NCBI RefSeq assembly: GCF_001418005.1
Contig: NZ_LIOL01000004.1
Coordinates: forward strand, 186,001 to 250,000
DNA length: 64,000 nt
Direction of reading: 5' to 3'
DNA from: Chelatococcus sambhunathii
Lineage (GTDB): Bacteria; Pseudomonadota; Alphaproteobacteria; Rhizobiales; Beijerinckiaceae
Made by a program: the position numbers and the translations under genes. This document shows, piece by piece, positions 9,025 through 17,574 of this stretch. How positions within the stretch are numbered: position 1 is the stretch's first letter; each line of letters starts with the position of its first letter. The notes under the pieces are model-generated. The model was not told the DNA's origin and did not search any database. It worked only from the letters and a program-made list of their open reading frames with translations.

Positions 9025-10047
9025 TCAGTTGGCGAGGCCGAGCTTCTTCGCTTCCGCCTCGTAGACCTCCATGACGGCCTTGCCCTCGGCGCCGGCGCGC
9101 TCGAGATAGGCGTCACGGGCGGGCGGGAACATCCTGGCGCGCCAGTCGGCCCGCTCTGCGTCGCCGAGAACGCGCACGTTCACGCCCGCTTCCTTGATCT
9201 GGTTGAAGGCCAGCGTCTGCACCTCTTCCTTCAGAGTCTCGACCTGCGGGCGCACCTCGAGGAAGGCCTTGACGATGACGTCTCGGTGGCCTTCCGGCAG
9301 GCTGTTCCACCAGGCTGGATTGAAGAGGACGAGGTCCTCCATGGCGCCGTGGTTGGAGACCACGAGGTCCTTCTGCACCTCGTAGTACTTCATGGTCGAG
9401 ATCGTATCGAGCGGGTTTTCCTGTCCGTCGACGACACCAGTCTGCAATGCCGTGTAGAGCTCGCCGAAGGGAATGGCGATGGCGGCGGCGCCGACGCCCG
9501 CGAACTGCTGGATGAGTATCCGCGAATCCATGACGCGGAACTTCTGGCCCTTGAAGCTGTCGACGCCGGCGAGAGGCTTGGCGGAAGTGACGCTCTTGCG
9601 CCCGTTCGGCCAGATGGCGATGGCGACGAGGCCGCGCTTGGTGAACGAATCGAGGATCGCCTGGCCGAAGGGGCCATCGCGCAGGGCCTGCGACTTGGCG
9701 CGGTCCTCGGGCATGATGAAGGGGATGTCGAGCACCGAGACGACGGGATTGAAGCCGCCGAGGAAGGCGGCCGGCATCACCGTGCCCTCGGACGAGCCGA
9801 GCTGGGCGCCCTCGACCATCTGGCGGGCATTGCCGAGCTGCGAGGCGGGATAGAGCTGGAACTCGACCTCGCCATTGGTGCGCTCCTTGACGAGCGCAGC
9901 GACCTTTTCAAGCCCCTTGTGGCGCGGCTGGGTGGCGGCCTCGAGATGGCCGATCTTGGCGACGTACTTGGCCTGCTGGGCCTGGGCGGCGAAGGTCCCC
10001 GCAATGACCAGCCCGGCCGCGAGCAGAACTAATCTGCGCGTGAGCAT
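9025..10047 (-). CDS. dctP: TRAP transporter substrate-binding protein (DctP)
   Basis: A 340-residue periplasmic receptor with a cleavable signal peptide (MLTRRLVLLAAGLVIAGTFA, probable cut after AQA at about 23). The conserved ligand-carboxylate arginine lies in GQKFRVMDS, followed by the family segment AIPFGELYTALQTGVVDGQENP. It is the first structural gene after the XRE regulator, 67 bp downstream of it, and heads dctPQM-pyrKD-amidase-pyrCE. The arginine implies an organic acid ligand; orotate, dihydroorotate or N-carbamoyl-aspartate are the candidates suggested by the neighbouring enzymes. Confidence 0.92.
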   Translation of the reverse strand: MLTRRLVLLAAGLVIAGTFAAQAQQAKYVAKIGHLEAATQPRHKGLEKVAALVKERTNGEVEFQLYPASQLGNARQMVEGAQLGSSEGTVMPAAFLGGFNPVVSVLDIPFIMPEDRAKSQALRDGPFGQAILDSFTKRGLVAIAIWPNGRKSVTSAKPLAGVDSFKGQKFRVMDSRILIQQFAGVGAAAIAIPFGELYTALQTGVVDGQENPLDTISTMKYYEVQKDLVVSNHGAMEDLVLFNPAWWNSLPEGHRDVIVKAFLEVRPQVETLKEEVQTLAFNQIKEAGVNVRVLGDAERADWRARMFPPARDAYLERAGAEGKAVMEVYEAEAKKLGLAN

Positions 10048-10077
10048 CCGTTTCTTCCTCCGGCTATACGGAAGCCG

Positions 10078-10091
10078 AAACGATATCGCTT
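10078..10091. promoter_or_regulatory. Near-palindrome in the gap before dctP, possible operator
   Basis: CGATATCG at 10081-10088 is extended by AA and TT on either side with one mismatch. It lies in the 67-bp gap between the XRE gene and dctP, next to long A/T runs (8 T at 10109-10116). This is a reasonable place for the XRE protein or RNA polymerase to act, but the site has no independent support. Confidence 0.3.
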
Positions 10092-10114
10092 TTTTGAGTG
10101 TTGTCTAATTTTTT

Positions 10115-11020
10115 TTACGCGTCGCGCACGCCAGCATCGACTCGCTCGACAACCTGCCGCAGGCGCTCGGCGCCTTCCCGGCCTTTTGCTGCCCTGCGCC
10201 AGAGAGAGGCGATGAGGTTGTCGAACAGCTGCACGGCGTCCGGTGCCTCGGTGACCATGGCGACGCCATTGCGGATGTTGGGATGGTCGGCGAAGCGGAA
10301 GGGGCTCATGGCGACGAAGGTGCGCTCCTTCTGCCGGAAGATCTGGAAGGTCTGCTGCGGCAGGGTTTCCTCGACGATGCCGATCTGGATGCCGATGGGC
10401 TCCTCCTCGAGGAGATCGGCGAGACGCAGGATTTCGCGCCGCGCGATCGCCCGCCGTTCGGCCGCCTCCTCCTCCGGCAGGTCGAAACGGCCGATGACGC
10501 CGCTGCGCAAGAGCCGTTCGATGTCCTGTAGCCCGACGATGCTGACGATGCCGGGCCGCCGGCGGCTGGCGTGACCGCGCCGCTCGCGCAGGATGCGCAC
10601 CAGTGCCTCGACCTCGGGAGCGACCTCCTCCTCGCCGACGTCGCCGACCACCGTCTCGCGGATGGCGAGTTCGACGGCATGGGCATATTCGTCCGACGAC
10701 AGCAGGTACGAGAACGGCGCGAAATGGGCGAGGATCTGTTCGGCCCCCTCCTCCAGCTGGCGCATGCGCTCGAAATAGGCCACCGCGTTGTCGTAATACT
10801 CGACGCTGACGCCCAGCAGCGAGGCAACCGAGACATCGAGGAGGTCGGCGATGCGCTGGATCGTCTCGATCTTGACCACCTCGCCCTTCTCCAGGCGGTA
10901 GATGGCTGCACGCGACATCTCAAGACGGTCCGCGACCTGCTCCGCCGTGATGCCACGCCCCAGGCGATAGGCGCGCAGGCGCAGGCCAATCTCCAAAAAT
11001 CGCGAATTGTTCTCTTTCAT
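10115..11020 (-). CDS. XRE-family transcriptional regulator of the TRAP/pyrimidine operon (predicted)
   Basis: A 301-residue protein. The N-terminal HTH covers about residues 8-63 (GLRLRAYRLGRGITAEQVADRL, then SRAAIYRLEKGE), and a longer C-terminal part of about 230 residues has no motif I recognise but has the length of a ligand-sensing domain. I start at the ATG at 11020 (MKENNSRF); a TTG at 11029 is in frame. It is the first gene of the co-directional run to pyrE, so control of that operon in response to its substrate is the natural guess. An inverted repeat AATTGT/ACAATT spans the start codon and could serve autoregulation. Confidence 0.85.
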   Translation of the reverse strand: MKENNSRFLEIGLRLRAYRLGRGITAEQVADRLEMSRAAIYRLEKGEVVKIETIQRIADLLDVSVASLLGVSVEYYDNAVAYFERMRQLEEGAEQILAHFAPFSYLLSSDEYAHAVELAIRETVVGDVGEEEVAPEVEALVRILRERRGHASRRRPGIVSIVGLQDIERLLRSGVIGRFDLPEEEAAERRAIARREILRLADLLEEEPIGIQIGIVEETLPQQTFQIFRQKERTFVAMSPFRFADHPNIRNGVAMVTEAPDAVQLFDNLIASLWRRAAKGREGAERLRQVVERVDAGVRDA

Positions 11021-11031
11021 GAGACACAATT
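11005..11031. promoter_or_regulatory. Inverted repeat across the XRE start codon
   Basis: AATTGT at 11005-11010 and ACAATT at 11026-11031 are perfect complements 15 bp apart, spanning the ATG at 11018-11020 of the XRE gene. The 6-bp arms are short, so this could be chance; it is noted as a possible autoregulatory site. Confidence 0.25.
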
Positions 11032-11115
11032 AGCAAAATTGGATATGCTGCGCCAGTTGCGACGCCCCCGAGTATGGGAAGCTGCGCCTCCCACGCCGCC
11101 GCGTCGACCACCCCG

Positions 11116-12057
11116 CTACTGGGAGCTGCGCGGCGAGTAGCCGTATTTGCGCTTGAAGTTGCGGTAGAAGGTCGAGACGTCGTTGAAACCGCTGTCGAAG
11201 GCGATGTTGATGATTTTCTTCTCAGACGACGACGCCAGCTCCTTGCGTGCCGCCTCGAGTCTGTAGTGCAGGATGGTGTCGCGCAGCGACAGTCCCGATT
11301 CCTCGAAGATCTTGTACAGCTTGCGCTGGGAAATGTTGAACTGGCGGGCGATGCGCCCGGCCCCCAGGTCGTGATTATCGATGTTCTTCTTGATGTATTC
11401 GATGATGTCGTTGGCGAGGCGCGCCTTGTTGCCGCCATCGCTGCGCGCCGTCTGGTCGCGCAGGAACGTCTTGAGCATCTCGACGATGTTCTGGCGGATC
11501 GAGACATCCACATAGTCCGAGATATGCGAATTGCCATACTTCAGGAGGAAGCGGGAGAAGAACTGCATGTATTCGCGCAACGAAACGGATTCGATGCTCG
11601 CCGCCTCCCCCTTCAGCGCCCCGGCGAAATCCGTCATCGACGACAGTTCCAGCCACTGGAAGGTGCACCGCCCGTCCTCACCCGCCATCATATCGATCGA
11701 CGATAGTGCCCGCGCGTCGAACACAACGATGCGTTCGCCACCCACATCGAACGCGCCATGCTCCAGCGTCAGCCGCATGGCACCGTTCTGTACGGCCGTC
11801 ATGACGATGCAGGGCGCCTTGCCTGCAACCTGCACCACTTCGCGCAGAAGACGCCCCGGCGGCAACGCCATGCTGCAGACGCGCATGTCGTTATACTTTA
11901 TCCAATCGATGGCTGCCCTGAACTCACCATCCAGCATGAAATCGCATTTGTCGACCCCGACAAGGGCCGACATATCCGACTGAAACTCGCCATCTATTCT
12001 ATTATAAGTTGTCCTAATTACGACATTAACATCGCTCAATTCATTTTGTTTTATCAT
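11116..12057 (-). CDS. AraC-family transcriptional regulator
   Basis: A 313-residue regulator with the usual layout: an N-terminal sensing region of about 200 residues and a C-terminal double HTH from about residue 212. Helix-one text is DLGAGRIARQFNISQRKLYKIFE and the second motif is IINIAFDSGFNDVSTFYRNFKRKYGYSP, which matches the AraC signature. Bases toward its 5' end are visibly less GC-rich than the flanking genes. It lies 95 bp upstream of the XRE gene and points the same way, so it could act on the pyrimidine/TRAP operon, but the ligand and targets cannot be read from sequence. Confidence 0.88.
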   Translation of the reverse strand: MIKQNELSDVNVVIRTTYNRIDGEFQSDMSALVGVDKCDFMLDGEFRAAIDWIKYNDMRVCSMALPPGRLLREVVQVAGKAPCIVMTAVQNGAMRLTLEHGAFDVGGERIVVFDARALSSIDMMAGEDGRCTFQWLELSSMTDFAGALKGEAASIESVSLREYMQFFSRFLLKYGNSHISDYVDVSIRQNIVEMLKTFLRDQTARSDGGNKARLANDIIEYIKKNIDNHDLGAGRIARQFNISQRKLYKIFEESGLSLRDTILHYRLEAARKELASSSEKKIINIAFDSGFNDVSTFYRNFKRKYGYSPRSSQ

Positions 12058-12316
12058 TTTATTTCTCTCGACTGACGTCGTAGCGAAAAGTTACCCCTCA
12101 AAACTGAACATCAAATGCTCATACAGCAATGCAACCAGCGCGCTAATAATAGCATTTTATGCAACTTTGCATAGAATGCGAGCCTTCTCCGGCGCCATTC
12201 GCATACGGCCTGTAGACCGGCTGATGGCCGATGGTCGCGTTGCCAACCGCTCGTGCTACAAGAGCGCCTCGGGTGATCCGAAAGCCGGTCGCCGCATCCC
12301 GGTGAGGGCCGAATCA
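12058..12316. promoter_or_regulatory. AT-rich divergent intergenic region between the AraC and MBL genes
   Basis: This 259-bp gap starts much more AT-rich than the rest of the window and becomes GC-rich after about 12175. It contains a perfect palindrome of ATGCAA and TTGCAT around CT at 12159-12172, and ATGCAAC occurs as a direct repeat at 12129 and 12159, exactly 30 bp apart (about three helical turns). This layout fits binding of a regulator such as the adjacent AraC protein; promoters for both flanking genes should be here. Confidence 0.4.
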
Positions 12317-13228
12317 ATGACGCAGGCCATTCCCTTCGAAGAGGAGATGGAGGCCCCGATCGGGCGGACCGAGGCGCTCACGCCGCTCGTGCGGCGGCTC
12401 GTCGCGCCGAACGGCGGCCCCTTCACCTATCGCGGGACGTGCAGCTACATCGTCGGCCGCGGCCGGGTCGCCATCATCGACCCGGGGCCCGACGACGCCA
12501 CCCATGTGGCGCGGCTGCTCGATGCCGTGCGGGGCGAGACGGTGACGCACGTCGTCGTCACGCACACTCACCGGGACCACTCCCCGGCTGCGGCCGCGGT
12601 GCGCGCAGCCACCGGCGCCCTCGTCGTCGGCTGCGGACCCCATGTCGCGTCGCGCCCGCTGGCACTCGGCGAGGCCAATGCGCTCGATGCCTCGGCAGAC
12701 CACGCCTATGCGCCCGATGTCGTCCTCGCGGACGGCGAGGCCGTGGCCGGCCCGCACTGGACACTCACGGCGCTCGCGACGCCCGGCCACACGGCCAATC
12801 ACCTCGCCTTCGCGCTGCCCGAGGAGAACACCCTGTTCTCGGGTGACCACGTCATGGCCTGGTCCACCACCATCGTCGCGCCGCCGGACGGGTCGATGCA
12901 GGCCTACATGGCCTCGCTCGCGAAGCTGAAGATGCGCGAGGAGACGATCTACCGGCCCGGCCACGGCGGCCCCGTGCGCGAGCCGCAGCGCTTCCTGCGC
13001 GCCCTCGTCCACCACCGGCGGCAGCGCGAGGCCGCGATCCTCAACCGGCTTGCGGCCGGCGACGAGACCATCGCCGAGATCGTCCCGTCCCTCTACGAGG
13101 GGCTGCCGCCGGCGCTCTTCGGCGCAGCCGGGCTCTCCGTCTTCGCCCACCTCGAGGACCTGGTGGCGCGCAGACTCGTCGCCTGCGATGGCGCGCCGAC
13201 GCTCACGGCCCGCTACCGGCTGGCGTGA
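12317..13228 (+). CDS. Metallo-beta-lactamase-fold hydrolase
   Basis: A 303-residue MBL-fold enzyme of the glyoxalase II/RNase Z-like superfamily. The metal motif THTHRDH is present (HxHxDH core), with further ligands in ATPGHTANH, LFSGDHVMAW and PGHGGP, so both zinc sites look intact. The C-terminal 70 residues form a helical or winged tail (LEDLVARRLVA) typical of the MBL subgroup annotated as beta-lactamase-like protein 2 (LACTB2-type). I start at the ATG at 12317 (MTQAIPFEEE), preceded by GGTGAGG; an ATG at 12167 is in frame but lies in the AT-rich intergenic stretch. Substrate unknown. Confidence 0.85.
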   Translation: MTQAIPFEEEMEAPIGRTEALTPLVRRLVAPNGGPFTYRGTCSYIVGRGRVAIIDPGPDDATHVARLLDAVRGETVTHVVVTHTHRDHSPAAAAVRAATGALVVGCGPHVASRPLALGEANALDASADHAYAPDVVLADGEAVAGPHWTLTALATPGHTANHLAFALPEENTLFSGDHVMAWSTTIVAPPDGSMQAYMASLAKLKMREETIYRPGHGGPVREPQRFLRALVHHRRQREAAILNRLAAGDETIAEIVPSLYEGLPPALFGAAGLSVFAHLEDLVARRLVACDGAPTLTARYRLA

Positions 13229-13231
13229 CGG

Positions 13232-14014
13232 TCAGAACTGCGCCGCCCTCGCCTGCAGCTCGAACTCGGTGATGAAGCGGGCGATGCGCTCGGCATTGAC
13301 GCCGAAATCGTGCACGCCATAGCGGGAAGCCGAGCGCACATCGACCCTCGTCCCCTCTGCGCGCGGCGTCACCCGGATCACAATGTCGTCCGGAAAGCGC
13401 AGCAGGAAGGTGTGGTCGACGGCATCGATCTGGCCGCGCCCGGTACGCCCGCCGGGCTGCCGCACCTCCGCGATGTCCCAGCCGAGCGTGCGTGCCACCC
13501 TCTCGGCGACCGACAGCGCATCCTCTGGCGACAGCTCGGCATAGATCGGGACGACGTCCGCATAAGCGTCGCGCTGCGGCAAGCGCTCGTCCGCCGCGAT
13601 CTCGCGGGGCACGTGGCCCGCGCGGGCGGCAAGCACCTGCGCCGAGCGCGAGAAGGCGGGCGGGTCGAGGATATCGGTGCTGATGTCGTTCATCCGCGGC
13701 AGGACGACGGCCTTGAAGCCGAGGAATGCCGGCCAGCCGAGCACAACGAGGGCCAGCACGGCGCCCCGCACGGCGAGGGTAAGCCCCTGCTGCCCCTCCT
13801 GCCAGATGAAAACGAAGGCCGCGACCGCGAGGGCGAGAGCGACGAGCGCCAGCGCGACCGCGCTTGCGATGACCGACAGGCCGGCGAACCATTCGACGAG
13901 GCCGAGGCGGGTCAGCAGCACGCCCGCCGCCGCCACGAGCAGGGCGAACCAGCCGACCCTGCGGCTCCAGACGGCCGCTTGCGACAAAGGCTCCTCGACG
14001 ATCAGGCGGCGCAT
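13232..14014 (-). CDS. DUF1499 domain membrane protein
   Basis: About 260 residues from the ATG at 14014 (MRRLIVEEPLSQ). Three hydrophobic helices occupy roughly residues 20-110, followed by a soluble C-terminal DUF1499 domain (YAELSPEDALSVAERVARTLGWDI, then DHTFLLRFPDDIVIRV and SASRYGVHDFGVNAERI). The function of DUF1499 is not known. The open frame continues to 14203 without a good ribosome site, so the start is uncertain. It converges on the MBL gene, three bases away, and diverges from the MarR gene. Confidence 0.75.
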   Translation of the reverse strand: MRRLIVEEPLSQAAVWSRRVGWFALLVAAAGVLLTRLGLVEWFAGLSVIASAVALALVALALAVAAFVFIWQEGQQGLTLAVRGAVLALVVLGWPAFLGFKAVVLPRMNDISTDILDPPAFSRSAQVLAARAGHVPREIAADERLPQRDAYADVVPIYAELSPEDALSVAERVARTLGWDIAEVRQPGGRTGRGQIDAVDHTFLLRFPDDIVIRVTPRAEGTRVDVRSASRYGVHDFGVNAERIARFITEFELQARAAQF

Positions 14015-14205
14015 GGGACGGCTCGCGGCAGGAGAGACGACGGCAGGAACGGCCGGGACGACCGCGTAGCCATGGATGGCATCGCATGGCGGCGGGCGCA
14101 ACGGCATCGGCGTCGCGGCGGCATCATCGTGCAGTCGGGCGGTGTTTTCATCGCCGCGCAGATGGGTTAAGGCCTTGGGGCAAGCATGGGGACGGGCCGA
14201 CACTG

Positions 14206-14712
14206 ATGACAGAAGGCGTTCAGCAGGGCGACGCGCTGATACGAACCTGGCTGCGCTTCGTCCGCATGAACCAGCGGCTCTATGCGGCCATGAACCAGGA
14301 GTTGCGCCGGCTCGACCTGTCGATTCCCCAGTTCGACGTGCTATCCACCCTGACCGAGCGCGAGGGCATCACGCAGCAGGAGCTGGCAGAGCGCCTCTAT
14401 GTGACGAAGGGCAACGTCTCCGGCCTCGTCGACCGGCTCGCGGCGAGCGGCCTCGTCGTGCGCCAGCCCATTGCCGGGGACCGCCGCTCCTATGCGCTCC
14501 ATCTGACGGAGAAGGGGCGTGCGCTTGCCGAGCGCGGCATCGCCGCCCAGCGCGCCTATGTTGAGCGGACCCTGGGCGTTCTTCCGCACACCGATATCGC
14601 GGAATTGGAACGTGTGCTCCTTGCCTGGCGCGATATCCTGCGCCGCGACGAGGAGGACCGGAGCGACCCTGCCGGCAGGCCGGGGCGCATCCGCTCTCCC
14701 GCGGCCGAATGA
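14206..14712 (+). CDS. MarR-family transcriptional regulator
   Basis: A 168-residue winged-helix regulator. The recognition region is at about residues 49-100 (TQQELAERLYVTKGNVSGLVDRLAASGLV) with the wing DRRSYALHLTEKG, which is the standard MarR signature. The ATG at 14206 is preferred over an upstream in-frame ATG at 14086 because the conserved domain fits it. The amidase gene follows 41 bp downstream on the same strand, so the pair may be co-transcribed; MarR proteins typically respond to small aromatic or amphipathic ligands. Confidence 0.88.
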   Translation: MTEGVQQGDALIRTWLRFVRMNQRLYAAMNQELRRLDLSIPQFDVLSTLTEREGITQQELAERLYVTKGNVSGLVDRLAASGLVVRQPIAGDRRSYALHLTEKGRALAERGIAAQRAYVERTLGVLPHTDIAELERVLLAWRDILRRDEEDRSDPAGRPGRIRSPAAE

Positions 14713-14753
14713 ACGGGCCGCAGGACAAGCTCGTATGAACCCTGGGAGGGGCC

Positions 14754-16181
14754 GTGGATCTCCTGACGCAACCCGCGCATGCCATCCTCTCCTGCCTCGA
14801 GCGCGGCGAATTGTCGAGCGTCGCGCTGCTCGACATGACGCTCACGCGCATTGCCACCGAGAACCCGGCGCTGAACGCCATCGTGACACTCGACACGATC
14901 GCGGCACGCAGCGCCGCCGAAGAAAGCGACGCCCGCCGGGCCGCGGGCAAGGCCCGCGCACTCGACGGGCTCGTCATCACCATCAAGGATGCCTTCGACG
15001 TCGCCGGCATGGTCTCGACCGCCGGGGCGCCGAGCTTCCGCGACCGGGTGCCCGAAGCGGATGCGGCGGCCGTCGCACGGCTGCGCGAAGCAGGCTGCGT
15101 CATCCTCGGCAAGTCGAACGTGCCGCTTTTCTCGGGGGATTTCCAGACGTACAACCCCGTCCACGGCACCACCAACAATCCCTGGGACATCACGCGCTCC
15201 ACGGGCGGCTCGTCGGGTGGGGCGGCCGCTGCCGTCGCGACCGGCATGAGCGCCTTCGAGCTCGGGTCGGACCTCGGCGGCTCGCTGCGCTGGCCGGCGC
15301 ATGCCTGCGGCGTCTTCGCCCTCAAGCCGACCTGGTCTCTCGTCTCGACACTCGGCCACGTGCCGCCCGCGCCAGGCACGCCCAAGGAGGGCGACCTCGT
15401 CGTCGCCGGCCCCCTCGCCCGCTCGGCGGAAGACCTAGCGCTGATCCTGCCCGTCATCGCGCGCGACGGCCGGCCGATCGACGTGCCGCGTCTCGACGGG
15501 CGCGGCCTCAGGGTCGCCGTCTGGCTCGATGAGCCCCTGGCGCCGGTCGATGCCGAGGTGGCGGCCGGGGTCGCCCATGCCGCATCCCTGCTGGCCGAGG
15601 CCGGAGCCATCGTCGACGAGCGGGCGCGGCCGGGCTTTTCCTTCGCCGAGACCTTCGAGGTCTACGCGCTTCTCAACCACGCCATCGTGGCGGCCGGCCT
15701 GCCGCAGAAGGTGCGCGACAGGCTGGCGGCCGATGCCGCCAGCTACGCTCCCGGCGACCTGTCGCACCGGGCCCTGCAATCGCGCGGAGCACGGCTCGAC
15801 GTCACCACCTGGCAAAGGCTGCTGGAGCGCCGGCGCGCGCTCAAGGAGCACTGGGCCGTCTTCTTCAGAGACTGGGACGTGGTGCTGATGCCACCGGCGC
15901 CGGTGGCGGCCATTCCGCACGACCAAACGCCGGACATCCACGCCCGCACGATCGCCGTCAACGGTACGGAGCGCCCCTACTTCGACTTCCTCCTGTGGTC
16001 CTCGCTCGCGAGCGTTGCGCATCTGCCGGCGGCGGTGGTACCCGTGATGCGCACGGCGGCCGGCCTGCCGACGGGGGTACAGATCGTCGCGGCAGAATGG
16101 GCCGATGCGACGGCCATTGCCGTCGCCCGCCTCCTGGAGGAACGCGGCTGCCGCTTCGTGCCGCCCGGCCGGAACGCCTGA
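14754..16181 (+). CDS. Amidase-signature family amidase
   Basis: A 475-residue cytoplasmic amide hydrolase of the amidase-signature family (GatA, fatty-acid amide hydrolase). The Ser-cisSer-Lys triad is visible as K78 (TIKDAF), S153 (GGSSGG) and S177 (LGGSLRW). It starts with GTG at 14754, with GGGAGG a few bases before. A GatA role in tRNA amidation is unlikely because gatC and gatB are not here and the C-terminal half differs. It follows a MarR gene, which suggests an inducible catabolic or detoxifying enzyme; substrate unknown. Confidence 0.9.
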   Translation: MDLLTQPAHAILSCLERGELSSVALLDMTLTRIATENPALNAIVTLDTIAARSAAEESDARRAAGKARALDGLVITIKDAFDVAGMVSTAGAPSFRDRVPEADAAAVARLREAGCVILGKSNVPLFSGDFQTYNPVHGTTNNPWDITRSTGGSSGGAAAAVATGMSAFELGSDLGGSLRWPAHACGVFALKPTWSLVSTLGHVPPAPGTPKEGDLVVAGPLARSAEDLALILPVIARDGRPIDVPRLDGRGLRVAVWLDEPLAPVDAEVAAGVAHAASLLAEAGAIVDERARPGFSFAETFEVYALLNHAIVAAGLPQKVRDRLAADAASYAPGDLSHRALQSRGARLDVTTWQRLLERRRALKEHWAVFFRDWDVVLMPPAPVAAIPHDQTPDIHARTIAVNGTERPYFDFLLWSSLASVAHLPAAVVPVMRTAAGLPTGVQIVAAEWADATAIAVARLLEERGCRFVPPGRNA

Positions 16182-16420
16182 AAGACAAGTCCCGGCCTCT
16201 CGGAGCGCCAGCGCACATCCCGTGCGGCGTCGGCTGGTTAGCGTCTCGATCCGCACGGCGCTGTTAACCCTGTCGCGGAGTCGATCGCGATATAACACGC
16301 CTTTGCCGCAGTGCCGCCAAGCGCCCGACGCGATCGGGCGCGATGGTGACGAACGTCGCGCCGCACGGCAGGCGGCGCACCCAGCCGGCCGGCCGCCGGC
16401 AGAGCCATGAGACCGAGCAG

Positions 16421-16639
16421 ATGACCGAGATCCCTTCACGTTCCGAAGATAAGGCCGGGAAGACGGCCGTGGCCACCGCCCGGATCACCCCCGCTTGCCA
16501 AGGCAAGGCGGATGCGCCAACGTTTCGTGCCATCGGGATTCCGGCGGTGGCGGCCGCGGTGGAGCAATTCCGCCGTGGCAGGCAGAGGAAGGCCGAGCGG
16601 CTGCCCGACTATCTGCGCGACGGACCCTTTGCCAGCTGA
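16421..16639 (+). CDS. Small hypothetical protein
   Basis: A possible 72-residue protein from the ATG at 16421 (MTEIPSRSEDKAG); the frame extends up to 16343. The second half (FRAIGIPAVAAAVEQFRRG, then LPDYLRDGPFAS) is compositionally protein-like and resembles short uncharacterised alphaproteobacterial proteins with an IGIPAVAAA segment. It ends 17 bp before the metallophosphoesterase gene. The ribosome site is weak, so the call is tentative. Confidence 0.4.
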   Translation: MTEIPSRSEDKAGKTAVATARITPACQGKADAPTFRAIGIPAVAAAVEQFRRGRQRKAERLPDYLRDGPFAS

Positions 16640-16656
16640 CAGGACCTTCGTGAAAT

Positions 16657-17568
16657 ATGCCGACCCGGCGAACTCTTCTCAAAGCCTTCGCCGGGACGGT
16701 CGTTGCAGGTGCCGGGTTCGCCTCCTACGCCTTGGCGGTCGAGCCGGGCATGCGGCTCATCGTCAAGCGCTACTGGATTACGCCGCGCGGCTGGCCGTCG
16801 GACATGGAGCTGACGCTGGCCGCCATCGCCGACCTGCACGTCTGCGAGCCGCATATGCCCGCCGCCCGCGTCGCGGAGATCGTCGCGGCGACCAATGCGC
16901 TCAAGCCGGACGTGACGGTGCTGCTCGGGGATTACATCGGCACGCACCGTTTCGTGACGCGACGTCTCGAACCGGAGGAATGGGCCGAGCCGCTCGGCCG
17001 GCTCGCGGCGCCGCTCGGCGTCTATTCGATCCTCGGCAACCACGACTGGTGGCACGCCATCGCGCCTGGCATGCCAGCGGACGGGGCGCGTACCATGCGG
17101 CGCACGCTCGAGGGCGTCGGCATCCCGGTGCTCGAGAATGACGCCGTCCGGCTGAAGAAGGACGGCAGGGCCTTCTGGTTGATCGGCCTCGGCGACCAGA
17201 TCGCCCACATTCTCGGGCCGGACAGATTCCGCGGTGTCGACGACCTGCCCGCGGCGCTCGCCCAGGTCCACGACACCGCGCCCGTCATCCTGCTCGCGCA
17301 CGAGCCGGACATCTTCCCCACCGTGCCGGCGCGCGTCAGCCTGACGCTGGCCGGCCATACCCACGGGGGGCAAGTGCGCTTACTCGGCTACTCGCCCGTC
17401 GTACCGTCCGCTTACGGCAATCGTTATGCCTATGGCCTCGTGGCCGAGCGCGGCCGCACGATGATCGTCTCCGGCGGCCTTGGCACGAGTATCCTGCCCA
17501 TGCGCCTCGGTGTGCCGCCGGAGATTGTGCTCATCCATCTCGGCGGCCAGCCGGGGCCGCTGACGTGA
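16657..17568 (+). CDS. Exported metallophosphoesterase (YkuE-like)
   Basis: A 303-residue calcineurin-like phosphoesterase with an N-terminal twin-arginine signal (PTRRTLLKAFAGTVVAGAGF). All metal motifs are present in order: ADLHV at about 59-63 (D-x-H), GDYIG at about 92, GNHDWW at about 127, a histidine in LLAHEPD and the GHTHGGQ motif near residue 232. YkuE-type enzymes act on phosphoesters at the cell surface, sometimes lipids or undecaprenyl-linked molecules. It converges on the L,D-transpeptidase gene, which may be coincidence. Confidence 0.9.
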   Translation: MPTRRTLLKAFAGTVVAGAGFASYALAVEPGMRLIVKRYWITPRGWPSDMELTLAAIADLHVCEPHMPAARVAEIVAATNALKPDVTVLLGDYIGTHRFVTRRLEPEEWAEPLGRLAAPLGVYSILGNHDWWHAIAPGMPADGARTMRRTLEGVGIPVLENDAVRLKKDGRAFWLIGLGDQIAHILGPDRFRGVDDLPAALAQVHDTAPVILLAHEPDIFPTVPARVSLTLAGHTHGGQVRLLGYSPVVPSAYGNRYAYGLVAERGRTMIVSGGLGTSILPMRLGVPPEIVLIHLGGQPGPLT

Positions 17569-17574
17569 GCGCCG

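Noticed and set aside
7125-9074. Long plus-strand open frame opposite dctM and dctQ
   Set aside because: The translation is dominated by Asp, Glu, His and Arg typical of the reverse strand of membrane protein genes; the minus-strand genes are clear.
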